Source: Methylovulum sp. (GTDB lineage: Bacteria; Pseudomonadota; Gammaproteobacteria; Methylococcales; Methylomonadaceae). Taken from it: a stretch of 64,000 bases of DNA. The stretch spans positions 62,001-126,000 of the forward strand of contig NZ_JAQTZU010000002.1 in NCBI RefSeq assembly GCF_028687615.1, read 5' to 3'. Position numbers and translations under genes: made by a program. Shown one piece after another: positions 10,029 through 19,468 of this stretch (its first letter is position 1; the number at the start of each line of letters is the position of its first letter). Below the pieces are notes generated by a model, which was not told where the DNA came from, made no database searches, and worked only from the letters and a program-made list of their open reading frames with translations.

Positions 10029-11189
10029 TTACTTCGCGGCATTGATAATCGCCAGCTTGTCCGCCTGGATACCCAGCAATAGTTCGCCTTTCAACAAACC
10101 GACCAATTCTTTGCCCGCCATCGTGTAGCGCCAGCCATGCAGCAATGGGCATTCGTCGTCACCATCAAACATCAGCTCTTCCAAATCCTTGCGGGTCGCC
10201 AGGATGCTGGGGTTTAGCGAATTTTCTTCGGCCCGTATCCTGACCAAGGCCGTGAGTATGTCGAGTATGGCTTCTTGTTGCTGGGTTTTCTTGGCAGGCC
10301 GTCCTAGTTCGTGCAGCGGAATCGGCGGCTGGTTTTTAGCCACTTTGACAATTTCGCACAATTCCTTGCCATAACGGTTGACAACGCGCTCGTTGATGCC
10401 GCGCACGGCGGCAAGATCGGCAACCGTTTCCGGTTGGAGCTTGGCAATGTCAAACACTAACTCGTCTCGCAACAACCAGCTTTTCGGACGGTCTTCGCGC
10501 TGGGCATTTTTTTCCCGCCATTCGGTGACAGACTGGATGATGGAAAGCTGCTTCCCCGTCAATTTGTTTTTGCCCTTGATTCTCAGCCAGGCTTTGGCAG
10601 GGTCAATGTGATAAATATCAGGATTTGACAGTTCGGCAAAGTCTTGTTTCAACCACTCGGCACGTCCCAATTCGGTAAGTTTTTTGAGCATGACCTGATA
10701 AATCTGGCATAAATAAATGACATCATCGGCGGCGTATTCAATTTGCGCGTCGGTCAACGGGCGTTTGCTCCAGTCGGCGCGGGTGTGGGCTTTGCTTAGA
10801 TTGATATTGAGGAAGCTTGACACCAGCATCGCATAACCGGGATTGTCCTGGAAACCCAACAGGGGCGCGGCAATTTGGGTGTCGAAAATAGGCGAGGGCA
10901 ATTTGCCGGTGACTTGGTAAAAAATTTCCAAATCTTGGCGGCAGGAGTGGAAAACTTTGACGATAGCCGGATGATAGATAGCCTCGAACAGCCCGGTCAA
11001 ATCCGGTAGGGCAATCGGGTCGACACAGGCGACCCAGTCTGGCGTGGCGATTTGGAGCAGGCAAAATTGGGGGTAATACGTTTTTTCGCGCAAAAACTCG
11101 GTGTCCAGGGCCAGCCAGGTTGTTTCGCGTATCAGCGCACAGAGGGCGGTGAGTTTTTCGGGGGTGTTTATGTAATTGATGGTGTTCAT
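10029..11189 (-). CDS. rnd: Ribonuclease D
   Basis: This 3'-5' exoribonuclease trims tRNA and other small RNA ends. The DEDD-type catalytic motifs are visible: LDTEFLREKTYYP (Asp, Glu), FHSCRQDLEIF (Asp) and YAADDVIYL (Tyr, Asp). Two HRDC domains occupy the C-terminal half (for example WREKNAQREDRPKSWLLRDE). The start is placed at ATG 11189, immediately before NTINYINTPEKL. The longer frame adds 30 non-conserved residues that overlap the upstream gene. Confidence 0.95.
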   Translation of the reverse strand: MNTINYINTPEKLTALCALIRETTWLALDTEFLREKTYYPQFCLLQIATPDWVACVDPIALPDLTGLFEAIYHPAIVKVFHSCRQDLEIFYQVTGKLPSPIFDTQIAAPLLGFQDNPGYAMLVSSFLNINLSKAHTRADWSKRPLTDAQIEYAADDVIYLCQIYQVMLKKLTELGRAEWLKQDFAELSNPDIYHIDPAKAWLRIKGKNKLTGKQLSIIQSVTEWREKNAQREDRPKSWLLRDELVFDIAKLQPETVADLAAVRGINERVVNRYGKELCEIVKVAKNQPPIPLHELGRPAKKTQQQEAILDILTALVRIRAEENSLNPSILATRKDLEELMFDGDDECPLLHGWRYTMAGKELVGLLKGELLLGIQADKLAIINAAK

Positions 11190-11259
11190 AGTGATTAAAT
11201 TCTTTTGAGGAAACCGTAGCTTGGATAAATTCAGTGATAAATTCAGCTTGCTCTGATAA

Positions 11260-11808
11260 TCAGTCTGCGTGCTGATCACCCGCGTTAATGCCGGAATTTG
11301 TATTGCGCGGTTTGCTGCGGCGGCGATGCAGGCTGCTACGTTTTTTAAAACGTGATTTTACGCGTTTTATCGCTAGTGGACGTTGGTTGATTTCCACCGT
11401 TTTTAGATGCTGGAAAATATCCGCCGGCATGGAATCGGGCAAATCGATTAGCGTATATAAGCCCCGGATGTTGATATTGTTGATATTGTTTTTATCAACG
11501 CCTGACTCTTCCACCAACACTTTTTTTAGGGATTCCTCGGTTATTTGGTGCTGGCTGCCCACATCCAGACGGTAACGCACCATTTTTATGGTGCTGGTTG
11601 GCTCCATTAGCGAAATTGCGGGGGTTGGCGGTTGGGCCAAATACAACAACGCGGCGGCACAAGACAGCACGTCCGTGCCTAATTCGGCGGCCAATGTTTG
11701 GATTTGGGTGCGTTGGCTGTCCAAGCAGTTTGCAAGCAATGGTTGTAAGCGATCCTTCAACAGCTCTGTTTTGGGGCTAGGCTCGATGGCTTTATGGCTG
11801 TTGTTCAT
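11260..11808 (-). CDS. Stand-alone DbpA/DeaD-type RNA-binding protein, no helicase core
   Basis: The 182-residue basic protein resembles the C-terminal part of DeaD/CsdA DEAD-box helicases. It has a helical lead (LAAELGTDVLSCAAALLYLAQ) followed at residues 75-150 by a DbpA-type RRM. That RRM shows the pattern VRYRLDVGSQHQITEESL, GLYTLIDLPDSMPADIFQHL and RPLAIKRV. The tail is strongly basic (KSRFKKRSSLHRRRSKPR). The DEAD, SAT and HRIGR helicase motifs are absent. An RNA-binding or ribosome-assembly role is plausible. It lies directly upstream of rnd, an RNase, on the same strand. Confidence 0.75.
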   Translation of the reverse strand: MNNSHKAIEPSPKTELLKDRLQPLLANCLDSQRTQIQTLAAELGTDVLSCAAALLYLAQPPTPAISLMEPTSTIKMVRYRLDVGSQHQITEESLKKVLVEESGVDKNNINNINIRGLYTLIDLPDSMPADIFQHLKTVEINQRPLAIKRVKSRFKKRSSLHRRRSKPRNTNSGINAGDQHAD

Positions 11809-11854
11809 CCTGATTTACAATTGTTATTTTTATTAAGTTGTTGTACTGGAGGCT

Positions 11855-11892
11855 GTGAAACAGTTTATCCAATTCAGGATAAACTGTTTCAC
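11855..11892. repeat. Perfect 16-bp hairpin
   Basis: GTGAAACAGTTTATCC and its exact inverted copy are separated by AATTCA. No T-run follows on either strand, so an intrinsic terminator is not clearly supported. The 288-bp gap 11809-12096 otherwise holds a CACAGAAGACATGAAGAA-like repeat fragment and no gene. Confidence 0.6.
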
Positions 11893-12096
11893 CACAGAAG
11901 ACATGAAGAATACGACGAAAATAATCCTTTTATTTTCTAGGTGCTTAAAACTTGATGCTTCCCGTGTTTTTTGTGGTGTTATCTATATGATTTAAAAACG
12001 GATTATTTCTCTGTCCCAGTAGCCGTCCAGCATAAAACAGACGAAGCCCGCCAAGTTTTTACTGGTATGCCAGATGTTATAGGGATGGATGGGGGC

Positions 12097-13401
12097 TTAC
12101 AGATTGCCCGGACTGATTTCCACATAAGCTTCATCGCGTAGGCGGCGCATCCACAACTCGGTTTCTTCTTCAATTTTACGTTTTCTGATGGCGTCGCGGA
12201 CTAGGTTTTTCCGGTATTCGACGCTATTGTCCTTATTTTCCCTATCCATGACCTGGATTAAATGCCAACCAAACTGGGTTTGTACCGGATCGCTGATTTC
12301 TTTGATATTCAAGTGGGACATGGCTTCTTCAAACGGTTTCACCAAGTCGCCGGGGGATACCCAATCGAGCGAGCCGCCTTTCAGTGCCGAGCCTTTATCA
12401 TCGGAATGCGAACGGGCCAAGGCGGCAAAATCATCGCCGTCAAGAATCCGTGCCTTCAAGGCGAACAAGCGTTTTTTCGCTTCGGCGTCATCTACCAACT
12501 CATTGGTTTTTATCAGGATATGCCGGACCTTGGTCTTGGTGATGATGTGGTTGTCCAGCCCTTTAATCTCCAACATTTTGATGATATGGAAGCCGCTGGC
12601 GCTACGGATCGGGTCGGCGATGTCGCCAGTTTTCATTTTGCTGACGCTTTCGGTAAAAATGGTCGGTAGGGTGCTCTGGGTGCGCCAACCTAAATCGCCA
12701 CCTTTGAGCGCGTTGTCGTCATCGGAGTGGCTGATTGCGGTTTGGGCAAAATCAGCGCCTTGGCGTAATTTGGCTACCAACTCATCGGCTTCACGTTGGG
12801 CTTTTTGGATTTCATCCGAGGACGCGCCTTCTTTGACGGCGATCAAAATATGCCCCAAATGATACTGGATTGTTTCGTCACCGACTTTGCCCTGGGTCTC
12901 CATATAATGTTCGACTTCCTGGTCGGTGACTTTTATGCGGCTGCCAATTTCCCGTCCGCGCAACTGGTTGATGGCGATTTCATCACGCATATTGTCCAGG
13001 AAAGTTTTATAGGGTATGCCCTGTTTTTCCAGTTCGGCGCGGAATTGTTCCAAATTCATGTTGTTGCGTTGGGCAATATCGGCCGCCGAACTATTGAGCA
13101 TGTCTTCACTGACGCTAACCCCGGCCCTTTCCGCCATTTGCCGTTGCAGTTTGTCCATGATCATTTTTTCCAACACTTGCCTGCGCAGGATTTGTTCCGG
13201 CGGCATCTGCGCTTTGTTGGCGACCATGCGTTGCACGATGCCGGCCATTTCTTTTTGCAGCTCCCGCTCCAGGATCACATCCTCTTCGACGATGGCGATG
13301 ATGCGGTCCAGCGGTTCTGCATGGGCGGCAAAACTGCCGGACACGATGCTAATGAGCAAAATCGACAGTAACGCCGCGATGTTATGTGTGTGTTTAATCA
13401 T
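12097..13401 (-). CDS. surA: Periplasmic chaperone / peptidyl-prolyl isomerase SurA
   Basis: SurA escorts unfolded outer-membrane proteins, including LptD, across the periplasm. The 434-residue protein has a Sec signal peptide ending near SFAAHA, and a SurA N-terminal chaperone region begins with PLDRIIAIVEEDVILEREL. It has two parvulin (PpiC) domains at about residues 175-270 and 285-385, each with the LGWR/LDWVSPG and GWHLIQV-type motifs. It overlaps the lptD stop by 4 nt (ATGA), the classical lptD-surA coupling. pdxA, which often follows in this operon, is absent here. Confidence 0.97.
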   Translation of the reverse strand: MIKHTHNIAALLSILLISIVSGSFAAHAEPLDRIIAIVEEDVILERELQKEMAGIVQRMVANKAQMPPEQILRRQVLEKMIMDKLQRQMAERAGVSVSEDMLNSSAADIAQRNNMNLEQFRAELEKQGIPYKTFLDNMRDEIAINQLRGREIGSRIKVTDQEVEHYMETQGKVGDETIQYHLGHILIAVKEGASSDEIQKAQREADELVAKLRQGADFAQTAISHSDDDNALKGGDLGWRTQSTLPTIFTESVSKMKTGDIADPIRSASGFHIIKMLEIKGLDNHIITKTKVRHILIKTNELVDDAEAKKRLFALKARILDGDDFAALARSHSDDKGSALKGGSLDWVSPGDLVKPFEEAMSHLNIKEISDPVQTQFGWHLIQVMDRENKDNSVEYRKNLVRDAIRKRKIEEETELWMRRLRDEAYVEISPGNL

Positions 13402-16133
13402 TTGCCAGGTTTCCGGTAACCATAAATACTTTTTACGAAGAAGTCATCCAATTGCTCGCCGACGCCGGTCAAGCCTTTTAATTCTATTTGAAAGAAGATG
13501 CCGGTCGAGGCCGTGCCTTCGACGGTGTTGTTGCTGAGCACGTCACTGTTGTTGATGTTGTTGATGCTGTTGAGGAATTGCCGTCCGATAATGCGGAAAC
13601 GCCAGCAACAATTTTCTTTTTCGAGTCCGACGAAGCCATCCTGGGTGGTATTATACAACCAGGAATACTGCCAGCGTCCGACCACGGACCAGTTATTGTA
13701 AACCGGCCAGTGGAAAGACATGTCGCTTTGGGTAATATCATTGGTGTGCTTAGGGACTAGCGGGTTTACCCGATAGAGGTAACCCAGGTTGATCACTTGG
13801 CCGGGTTCCCTGACCAGATGTAAGGTTGCCTTGCCCCGGACGATTTTATTGGTGTCAGGATCCCACTGTATGCCCGAGTCAATGGACACATGGCGGTTAA
13901 ACTGGCTGCCCAGTTCGGCCACCAACGGCGATGTCGGGGATTTTTCAACAGGGCTGATGGCGCACAGGTTGGACGGATAATCGCCGCACAAGGTGACTTC
14001 GCGGTTACGGAAATAGAAAATCTCACCCAGGCTTAACCTAAGCCGTTCATAGCCGGTGACCGGATCAATCAGGCGCGAGGTCAAGGCCGTGGTGACTTGG
14101 TTGGCATCTTGCACCCTGTCCGAGCCGCTGAAACGGTTTTCGCGGAACATGCTGCTGTACCAGAAGTCGTAAATCGAACTGTCAAACAGCGGGATTTTGC
14201 TTTGGTCGGTTTTCGGGATGTACAGGTAAAATAAGCGCGGTTCCAGGGTATGCACGAGGTTGGTATCGGCGATATTGACATCGCGTTCCAAAAACAGGCC
14301 GGTGTCGGTCGAAAATATCGGCAAGGTTCTGGAGATGTTCTCGGGCAAGCCCGCGATCTGGTTGGTCAAAAAATATTCCGTGTGTTGCAGGCTTATCTTG
14401 GGTGTGAGATAGGCACTATCAGTTTGTAATGGCAAACTGACCGACGGCCTAAAATTAAGCCGTTGACCGTTGACCAGGTCATTATGCTGAAAAAATACCG
14501 ATTCATTTTCCAGTTGTACATCCAAAGGCAGGCGGTCAAATGAATGGCTTAAATTCAAGTTGATTTGCGGCAAGCGTCGGTAAGGGATTTGCAGGCCGGA
14601 TAAAGTACGGTCGATGGTTTGGTAGTTTTCCACCCGCGTGGTGAACGCCACGCCTTCGCCAAAATAATTCACATCCGCCGAACTTCTCAAGAAACTGAAG
14701 TTGGGAAAACTCAGGGCATTGCCCAATTCAGCAAAATAGTTTTTATCGGACACATAGTTTAAGTCCAGGTTGGCACTGATATTGGGCGTGAACTGTGTCG
14801 AATGTTTCAAAGAACCTTGGTAGCGTGATGTTTTAAGGATTTCATCATCAGGCATGTATTCCAGGCTGATTTTCCCTTTGGATTGTTCACTGAGATAGCG
14901 AAAATCACTACCTAATAATATGCCCCGTTTGGAAAAATATTTGGGTCTTAGGATGGCGTCATAATTGGGGGCCAGATTCCAATAATACGGTGTCGCCAAA
15001 AGAAACCCGCCGGTTTGGGTGTTGCCAAATGACGGGGGAAGAAAACCGGACATGCGCCGGTTATCAATAGGGAAGCCCAAATAAGGCGAATAAAAGACCG
15101 GTGTGCCTTTGAATTCGACCCAGGCGTTTTTTGCCGAGCCTTTGCCGGTGAGTTTGTTCAGTTTCAACTCGGAGGCATGCAAGGCCCAATCCTGATTGCC
15201 CGGACGGCAACTGGTGTAGGTGACGTCCTGGTAGTGGGACAAATCCTTGTTGTCACGATAAACCGCTTTGGCGCGTCCACGTAGCGGTGTCGCCGGAAAA
15301 ATAAACAAGGTGTCACGCAATTTGGCTTGGTCTGAGGCCAGTTTCAAGGTTGCCGATTCGCTGTGCAAAGCCAGTTCATCGTCGCTGTAATACACATCGC
15401 CTTGCAAATCCAGGGTCTCAGAAACACTGTCATAATTCGCGGCATGGGATTGGGCATGTTGGTCGGCACGGTTCAGCTCCACATTGCCTGAATAATTGCC
15501 GATTTCATTGTCGAATATTTCTGAATAATTGGATTTGACATCCAGGGGAAAACGATCCCTTAGCCGGTTGACCGGCGTGTAGTTTTTTTGCGTCCCCACG
15601 GTTGCCATGCAGTTGGCCCAAGGGTCTTTGGCAAATTGTCCGGCTAAGGAGCGGAAAATCAATTCCTCCTGGTGGCCAAAAACGGGGGCCAACAGGTTGA
15701 TGCCGCTATTTTCTGAATCCTCTTCGCCCGCGCTACAATTCGGATCGCTGGCACAAGGTGTGATAGCGGGTTTGGAGGATGCTTCTGGTGTTTTTTCAGA
15801 TGTGGCAGCCAGCGGTTTTAGGATGGCGGGTTCAGGTTTGGGGCTTGCAATTGCCGCTGGCTCTGGCGGCGGCAGTACGGATACAAGGCGTTCAACCACA
15901 ACGGGCGCGGGTTTTTCTGGCTCGATCAACGGGGCGGGTGCGTTGCTTGTGTCCGGCACCGGAACGGCAACGGAATCCGTCTGGTCTGGCGAATTTTGAT
16001 CCCCTGAGCAAACCCATTCATTGCTGTTTTTGTCCTGCTGGCATGACCACGCGGATGCGTCTGCAAAACTGTTGGAGGCGGTCAAGGACGGTAAAAAAAC
16101 CAGAAATAAGCGGCGAAGCATAGGCGGTATCAA
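13398..16133 (-). CDS. lptD: LPS-assembly protein LptD
   Basis: LptD is the outer-membrane barrel that places lipopolysaccharide on the cell surface together with LptE. The 911-residue precursor has a signal peptide, a long Pro/Ala-rich linker (residues about 50-150) and the LptA-like jellyroll (YSGNVELNRADQHAQSHAAN). The LptD barrel follows, with the family motif GFPIDNRRMSGFLPPSFG near residue 360. Cysteines for the inter-domain disulfides are present near the N-terminus and late in the barrel (ENCCWRF). The linker is longer than in E. coli. The gene is divergent from amgK. Confidence 0.96.
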   Translation of the reverse strand: MIPPMLRRLFLVFLPSLTASNSFADASAWSCQQDKNSNEWVCSGDQNSPDQTDSVAVPVPDTSNAPAPLIEPEKPAPVVVERLVSVLPPPEPAAIASPKPEPAILKPLAATSEKTPEASSKPAITPCASDPNCSAGEEDSENSGINLLAPVFGHQEELIFRSLAGQFAKDPWANCMATVGTQKNYTPVNRLRDRFPLDVKSNYSEIFDNEIGNYSGNVELNRADQHAQSHAANYDSVSETLDLQGDVYYSDDELALHSESATLKLASDQAKLRDTLFIFPATPLRGRAKAVYRDNKDLSHYQDVTYTSCRPGNQDWALHASELKLNKLTGKGSAKNAWVEFKGTPVFYSPYLGFPIDNRRMSGFLPPSFGNTQTGGFLLATPYYWNLAPNYDAILRPKYFSKRGILLGSDFRYLSEQSKGKISLEYMPDDEILKTSRYQGSLKHSTQFTPNISANLDLNYVSDKNYFAELGNALSFPNFSFLRSSADVNYFGEGVAFTTRVENYQTIDRTLSGLQIPYRRLPQINLNLSHSFDRLPLDVQLENESVFFQHNDLVNGQRLNFRPSVSLPLQTDSAYLTPKISLQHTEYFLTNQIAGLPENISRTLPIFSTDTGLFLERDVNIADTNLVHTLEPRLFYLYIPKTDQSKIPLFDSSIYDFWYSSMFRENRFSGSDRVQDANQVTTALTSRLIDPVTGYERLRLSLGEIFYFRNREVTLCGDYPSNLCAISPVEKSPTSPLVAELGSQFNRHVSIDSGIQWDPDTNKIVRGKATLHLVREPGQVINLGYLYRVNPLVPKHTNDITQSDMSFHWPVYNNWSVVGRWQYSWLYNTTQDGFVGLEKENCCWRFRIIGRQFLNSINNINNSDVLSNNTVEGTASTGIFFQIELKGLTGVGEQLDDFFVKSIYGYRKPGK

Positions 16134-16233
16134 GTTTATTAGCGTGATAGTTGGTAAATCGAATAGAATGCTGACCGCGCATTCTACCTCAATTTATAAC
16201 CGCTAGATAACTAATCTGCCCGTCTACAACACC

Positions 16234-17247
16234 ATGTCTGAAGACTTTAGAACCCTTGCTTTACTGGACTGGCTGGAAAATGACCTCTTGCTGACAGTGG
16301 AAAGTTTCCAACCCGCATCCAGCGATGCCAGTTTCCGCCGTTACTTCCGGGTGGCGACCCCTGACGCTACGATGATCGTCATGGACGCGCCGCCTGACAA
16401 AGAAAACCTTCCGGCGTTTATCAAAGCCGCCAACATACTGGCGGGTGCAGGCGTGAAATCCCCCGGCATTTTTCAGCAAAATCTCGATGATGGCTTTCTG
16501 CTGTTGGAAGATTTCGGTAGCCAGCCGTTTTTGGACGCCGTTGCCCATAGCAATGCCGACTATTTGTATCAACTGGCTATGGACAGCCTGTTCAACTTGC
16601 AATCCCGTGCAGATACCCAAACCTGCGCATTGCCACGTTACGATGAAGCCTTGCTGAAACGTGAGCTGGGGATTTTTTCCGACTGGTTTGTTAGTGAACT
16701 GCTTGACCTTGAGCTTTCCGAAGCGTTAGTTGATAGCGTGGAAACCTTGCTGATAAATTCCGCTTTGGCACAACCCGTGACTTTTGTGCATAGGGATTAC
16801 CACTCACGAAACCTCATGCTGGTAGACGATAACACCTTGGGGGTTTTGGATTTTCAGGATGCAGTGGTCGGCCCCATCACTTATGATCTGGTGTCCTTGT
16901 TGCGCGATTGCTACATCGCTTGGCCCCAGCCACAAATCGAACACTGGCTGGCGCAGTATTTCCAGCGTTTGCAAGCCGCCGGACTGGTAAGCGGCGATTT
17001 GCGGCAATTTAGCCGCTGGTTTGATTTGATGGGCTTGCAACGCCATCTAAAAGCCATAGGCATTTTCTCCAGGTTGCATTTGCGCGACGGCAAATCCGGC
17101 TATCTTCAAGATATTCCGCGCACCTTGGATTATGTACAAGCCATCACCGCGACCTATCCCGAACTGGCGGAATTTGACCGTTTTATCCGTCAACAAGCAC
17201 AGCCTGCCTACCACCGTTTCCTGCAAACCGTAGCGGTACAGCCATGA
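16234..17247 (+). CDS. amgK: N-acetylmuramate/N-acetylglucosamine kinase AmgK
   Basis: AmgK phosphorylates the anomeric carbon of MurNAc in the cell-wall recycling route that bypasses de novo UDP-MurNAc synthesis. The 337-residue protein has an aminoglycoside-phosphotransferase fold. Its N-terminal SSDASFRRYFRV is a nucleotide-loop signature, the catalytic loop is HRDYHSRNLML near residue 188, and the metal-binding motif is LDFQDAV. It overlaps murU by 4 nt, so the two are translationally coupled. The position beside lptD-surA matches that in Pseudomonas-type genomes. Confidence 0.93.
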   Translation: MSEDFRTLALLDWLENDLLLTVESFQPASSDASFRRYFRVATPDATMIVMDAPPDKENLPAFIKAANILAGAGVKSPGIFQQNLDDGFLLLEDFGSQPFLDAVAHSNADYLYQLAMDSLFNLQSRADTQTCALPRYDEALLKRELGIFSDWFVSELLDLELSEALVDSVETLLINSALAQPVTFVHRDYHSRNLMLVDDNTLGVLDFQDAVVGPITYDLVSLLRDCYIAWPQPQIEHWLAQYFQRLQAAGLVSGDLRQFSRWFDLMGLQRHLKAIGIFSRLHLRDGKSGYLQDIPRTLDYVQAITATYPELAEFDRFIRQQAQPAYHRFLQTVAVQP

Positions 17248-17918
17248 AAGCCATGATACTCGCCGCCGGACGCGGCGAACGGATGCGCCCGTTGACCGAC
17301 CACACCCCCAAACCTTTATTGACAGCCGCCGGCAAGCCTTTGCTGGAGCGCACGCTAAAGCAATTAGTGAGTGCCGGGTTTACTGACATCGTCATCAACC
17401 ACGCCCATTTAGGCCAGCAAATTGAAGATTATTTTGGCAATGGTCAAGCGTGGGGGGCAAATATTGCGTACTCCCCGGAAGGTGAAGCCTTGGAAACCGC
17501 GGGTGGTATAGTCAACGCCTTGCCTTTGCTGGGCGATGAGGTGTTTTTGGTCGTCAACGGCGACATCGCCACCGATTTTCCATTTACCATACTCAAAAAC
17601 CAGCCTGTTGATCTCGCCCATTTGGTGCTGATCAATAATCCTTCGCAACATCCAACAGGTGATTTTGTTTTGGACGCACAAGCTTATGTATCAGAAAACG
17701 GCGGTGAAAAGTTCACTTTTAGCGGCATAGGTTTGTACCGGCCCGAGCTGTTCAGCAAGCAGCCTCCAGGCAAAAGCAAACTTGCGCCATTGTTACGCCA
17801 GGCGATGGCAGGACGGCATGTCAGCGGGCAACACTATGGCGGATTCTGGATGGATATAGGCACACCGGAACGCTTGCGGGAATTGGACGCTTATCTTGGG
17901 CAATTTACAAAATCGTAA
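17244..17918 (+). CDS. murU: N-acetylmuramate alpha-1-phosphate uridylyltransferase MurU
   Basis: This 224-residue nucleotidyltransferase makes UDP-MurNAc from the AmgK product. The sugar-nucleotidyltransferase signature LAAGRGERMRPLTDHTPKPL begins at residue 6. VVNGDIATDF near residue 93 is the metal-binding segment, and SGIGLYRPELF and GFWMDIGTPERL complete the family pattern. It shares a start/stop overlap with amgK. Confidence 0.94.
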   Translation: MKAMILAAGRGERMRPLTDHTPKPLLTAAGKPLLERTLKQLVSAGFTDIVINHAHLGQQIEDYFGNGQAWGANIAYSPEGEALETAGGIVNALPLLGDEVFLVVNGDIATDFPFTILKNQPVDLAHLVLINNPSQHPTGDFVLDAQAYVSENGGEKFTFSGIGLYRPELFSKQPPGKSKLAPLLRQAMAGRHVSGQHYGGFWMDIGTPERLRELDAYLGQFTKS

Positions 17919-18199
17919 TTGACACTAACATTTGGCGGCGCTGCGAACCACAGTTGTACCATCAGACATAACAGGGCGCTGTTTTCCCCCTTGCTTAATG
18001 ATATTAAGCGGACACCGCTTGATCCCTCAGTACCTGATGATTGTACGGATGAGGCAAATTGCCGCATCGCTGCGGAAGCAGACGTTAGGAACGAGCATGA
18101 AATAATTTCCGCACCGGCTCGTCAGACCTGTCAGGTTTTGAAAACCTGACAGGTCTTTATCCGCGAATTTATTCCATGCACATTCCTTAATGACATTAC
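17919..18199. other. Intergenic stretch after murU with a perfect hairpin
   Basis: No credible gene is seen. At 18124-18156 the sequence AGACCTGTCAGGTTTT is followed, one base later, by its exact inverted copy and then TTAT. It could end transcription of amgK-murU, but it also resembles the short dispersed palindromes found in many genomes. A 76-codon frame that covers this stretch has no ribosome binding site and no protein-like composition. Confidence 0.4.
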
Positions 18200-18451
18200 G
18201 GCTGGACTTGTACCGTCGATGATGTTCCATGCGTCTGGTTCGCCCAGATCGACCGTGCGCAATCCGATGCTTTACCGATCAATATTCCGCTGGGATCAGT
18301 CGGTGACACCGATTTTGGTTTAGAACCTGGAATACGGAAAATATCGATTGCAGACGGATATTGGGTCATGCTTGACCCGCCGCCTACTGGCCTGCATACG
18401 ATCCACTTCGCGGCTGCGCGGGCTTCCGGCTTTGCGCCACCTATCCTCTGA
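18200..18451 (+). pseudogene. C-terminal remnant of a secreted protein (DGYWVML type)
   Basis: An 83-codon frame with two stops just upstream and no start codon reads as coherent protein: CVWFAQIDRAQSDALPINIP, then ISIADGYWVMLDPPPTGLHT and IHFAAARASGF. The DGYW-x-ML-x-P-x(3)-G-x-HTIHF pattern is one I associate with the C-terminus of short exported hypothetical proteins. The final beta-strand tail seems to be missing. I read it as a gene truncated at its 5' end. The family has no known function that I can state. Confidence 0.55.
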
Positions 18452-18667
18452 CAGTGAAATAAAGGTATTTTGGGCGGGGACGCCATGAATAATATGGTAT
18501 CCCCGTGTTGGAACGGTTTTTTACCCGTTCCGTAACGTTTTAACTATCTACAGGATAGCTTGAAACGTTACGGACAGGGCCACCCTCGTCCCGCTTTGGT
18601 CATTTATAGCCGGCGATTGATCAGCATCATGCTCAGCATCATGCCTTGTCACTGCCGCCAAAGAAGA

Positions 18668-18847
18668 TTATTCATGCTTACGGGCTTTTAGGCCGGTAAT
18701 CATCAAATAAATACCTAAAATAACCAGTCCAGCATCCGCCATGAGATAGGGGTCGGTGACCAGTGCCACAGTGCTCGCCGAAATTGCGAATATGCCTAAG
18801 CCCCAAAAAAACCGGGTGAAATTTGCAGAATTTTGTTCGATTTTCAT
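18668..18847 (-). CDS. Small two-helix membrane protein (59 residues)
   Basis: A short frame starts at ATG 18847, with the strong ribosome binding site GGAAGGC 5 nt upstream. It encodes MKIEQNSANFTRFFWGLGIF and then a first helix (GIFAISASTVALVT). The helix pair is completed by AGLVILGIYLMITGL before a basic end (KARKHE). Both segments are hydrophobic enough to span the membrane. The good start site and composition argue for a real gene. The family was not recognised. Confidence 0.6.
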   Translation of the reverse strand: MKIEQNSANFTRFFWGLGIFAISASTVALVTDPYLMADAGLVILGIYLMITGLKARKHE

Positions 18848-19078
18848 TTTTGCCTTCCATAAAAGTGTTTTACCCGGCCGATAATGGGTATCTGCAAGGA
18901 AAGTGGATGGAAACTAATTAAATATCAATAAGTCGCAATTGGGATTTAAGCGCATAATACCCGCTCAATTGCGGCTTGTTTACTATAACACGCCTTGTTG
19001 CTAGTCTCTAATATCAGTTTTATTGTCAAGTCCACCCTTAAGCAGTTCCTCAGCAATCAGGTATTTAGGAGTCCGAAA

Positions 19079-19468
19079 ATGTTTAAACTGGCCGTTATTT
19101 TATTCCCGCTGCTGTTGCTTGGCTGTTCAGGGAATGTTACAAAGCAAGATTCTGATGATATTGGATATTTTTCTGATTCGTCGGACTGTTTTCGATCTTC
19201 GGTACGTAAAGAGCAGATAAAAGTCCCTACTGCCAAGACCAATACGATTATCGAAATTCCAATTGGCAATGATGCGGATTTATTTAGCCAATGTATGGAG
19301 TATGCAGGACATCCTGCCGTTAAAGTCAATGCAGATGAATATCTGAATGTCTCGCGTGCTTGTATGAAGGAAGCGGCAGCTTCTGAAACCCCTGATGCGG
19401 CTTATGCAAAATGTGTCCGGCGCACTGGTATAACGGTTGAGACTATCCCTCCTGGCAAATCAAAATAA
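19079..19468 (+). CDS. Small lipoprotein, unknown function
   Basis: The start is ATG 19079 with TAGGAG 8 nt upstream. The 129-residue product has a lipoprotein signal (MFKLAVILFPLLLLGCSG) with Cys at residue 17. The mature part holds four more cysteines (DCFRSS, SQCMEY, RACMKE, AKCVRR), enough for two disulfides in the periplasm. The last 70 residues are helical and rich in Ala/Lys. The family was not recognised. The longer frame to 18995 would add a non-signal extension and is rejected. Confidence 0.65.
   Translation: MFKLAVILFPLLLLGCSGNVTKQDSDDIGYFSDSSDCFRSSVRKEQIKVPTAKTNTIIEIPIGNDADLFSQCMEYAGHPAVKVNADEYLNVSRACMKEAAASETPDAAYAKCVRRTGITVETIPPGKSK

Noticed and set aside
12000..12096. Frame reading past the surA stop (HPYNIWHTSKNLAGFVCFML)
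   Set aside because: It is in frame with surA and looks protein-like, but has no start and is only about 36 codons. It could be a gene end remnant or chance; not enough to call.
17919..18149. 76-codon frame directly after murU
   Set aside because: TTG start, no ribosome binding site, and it runs into a perfect hairpin.
18196..18486. 96-codon minus-strand frame
   Set aside because: It is the antisense of the DGYWVML-type remnant, which reads much better on the plus strand.
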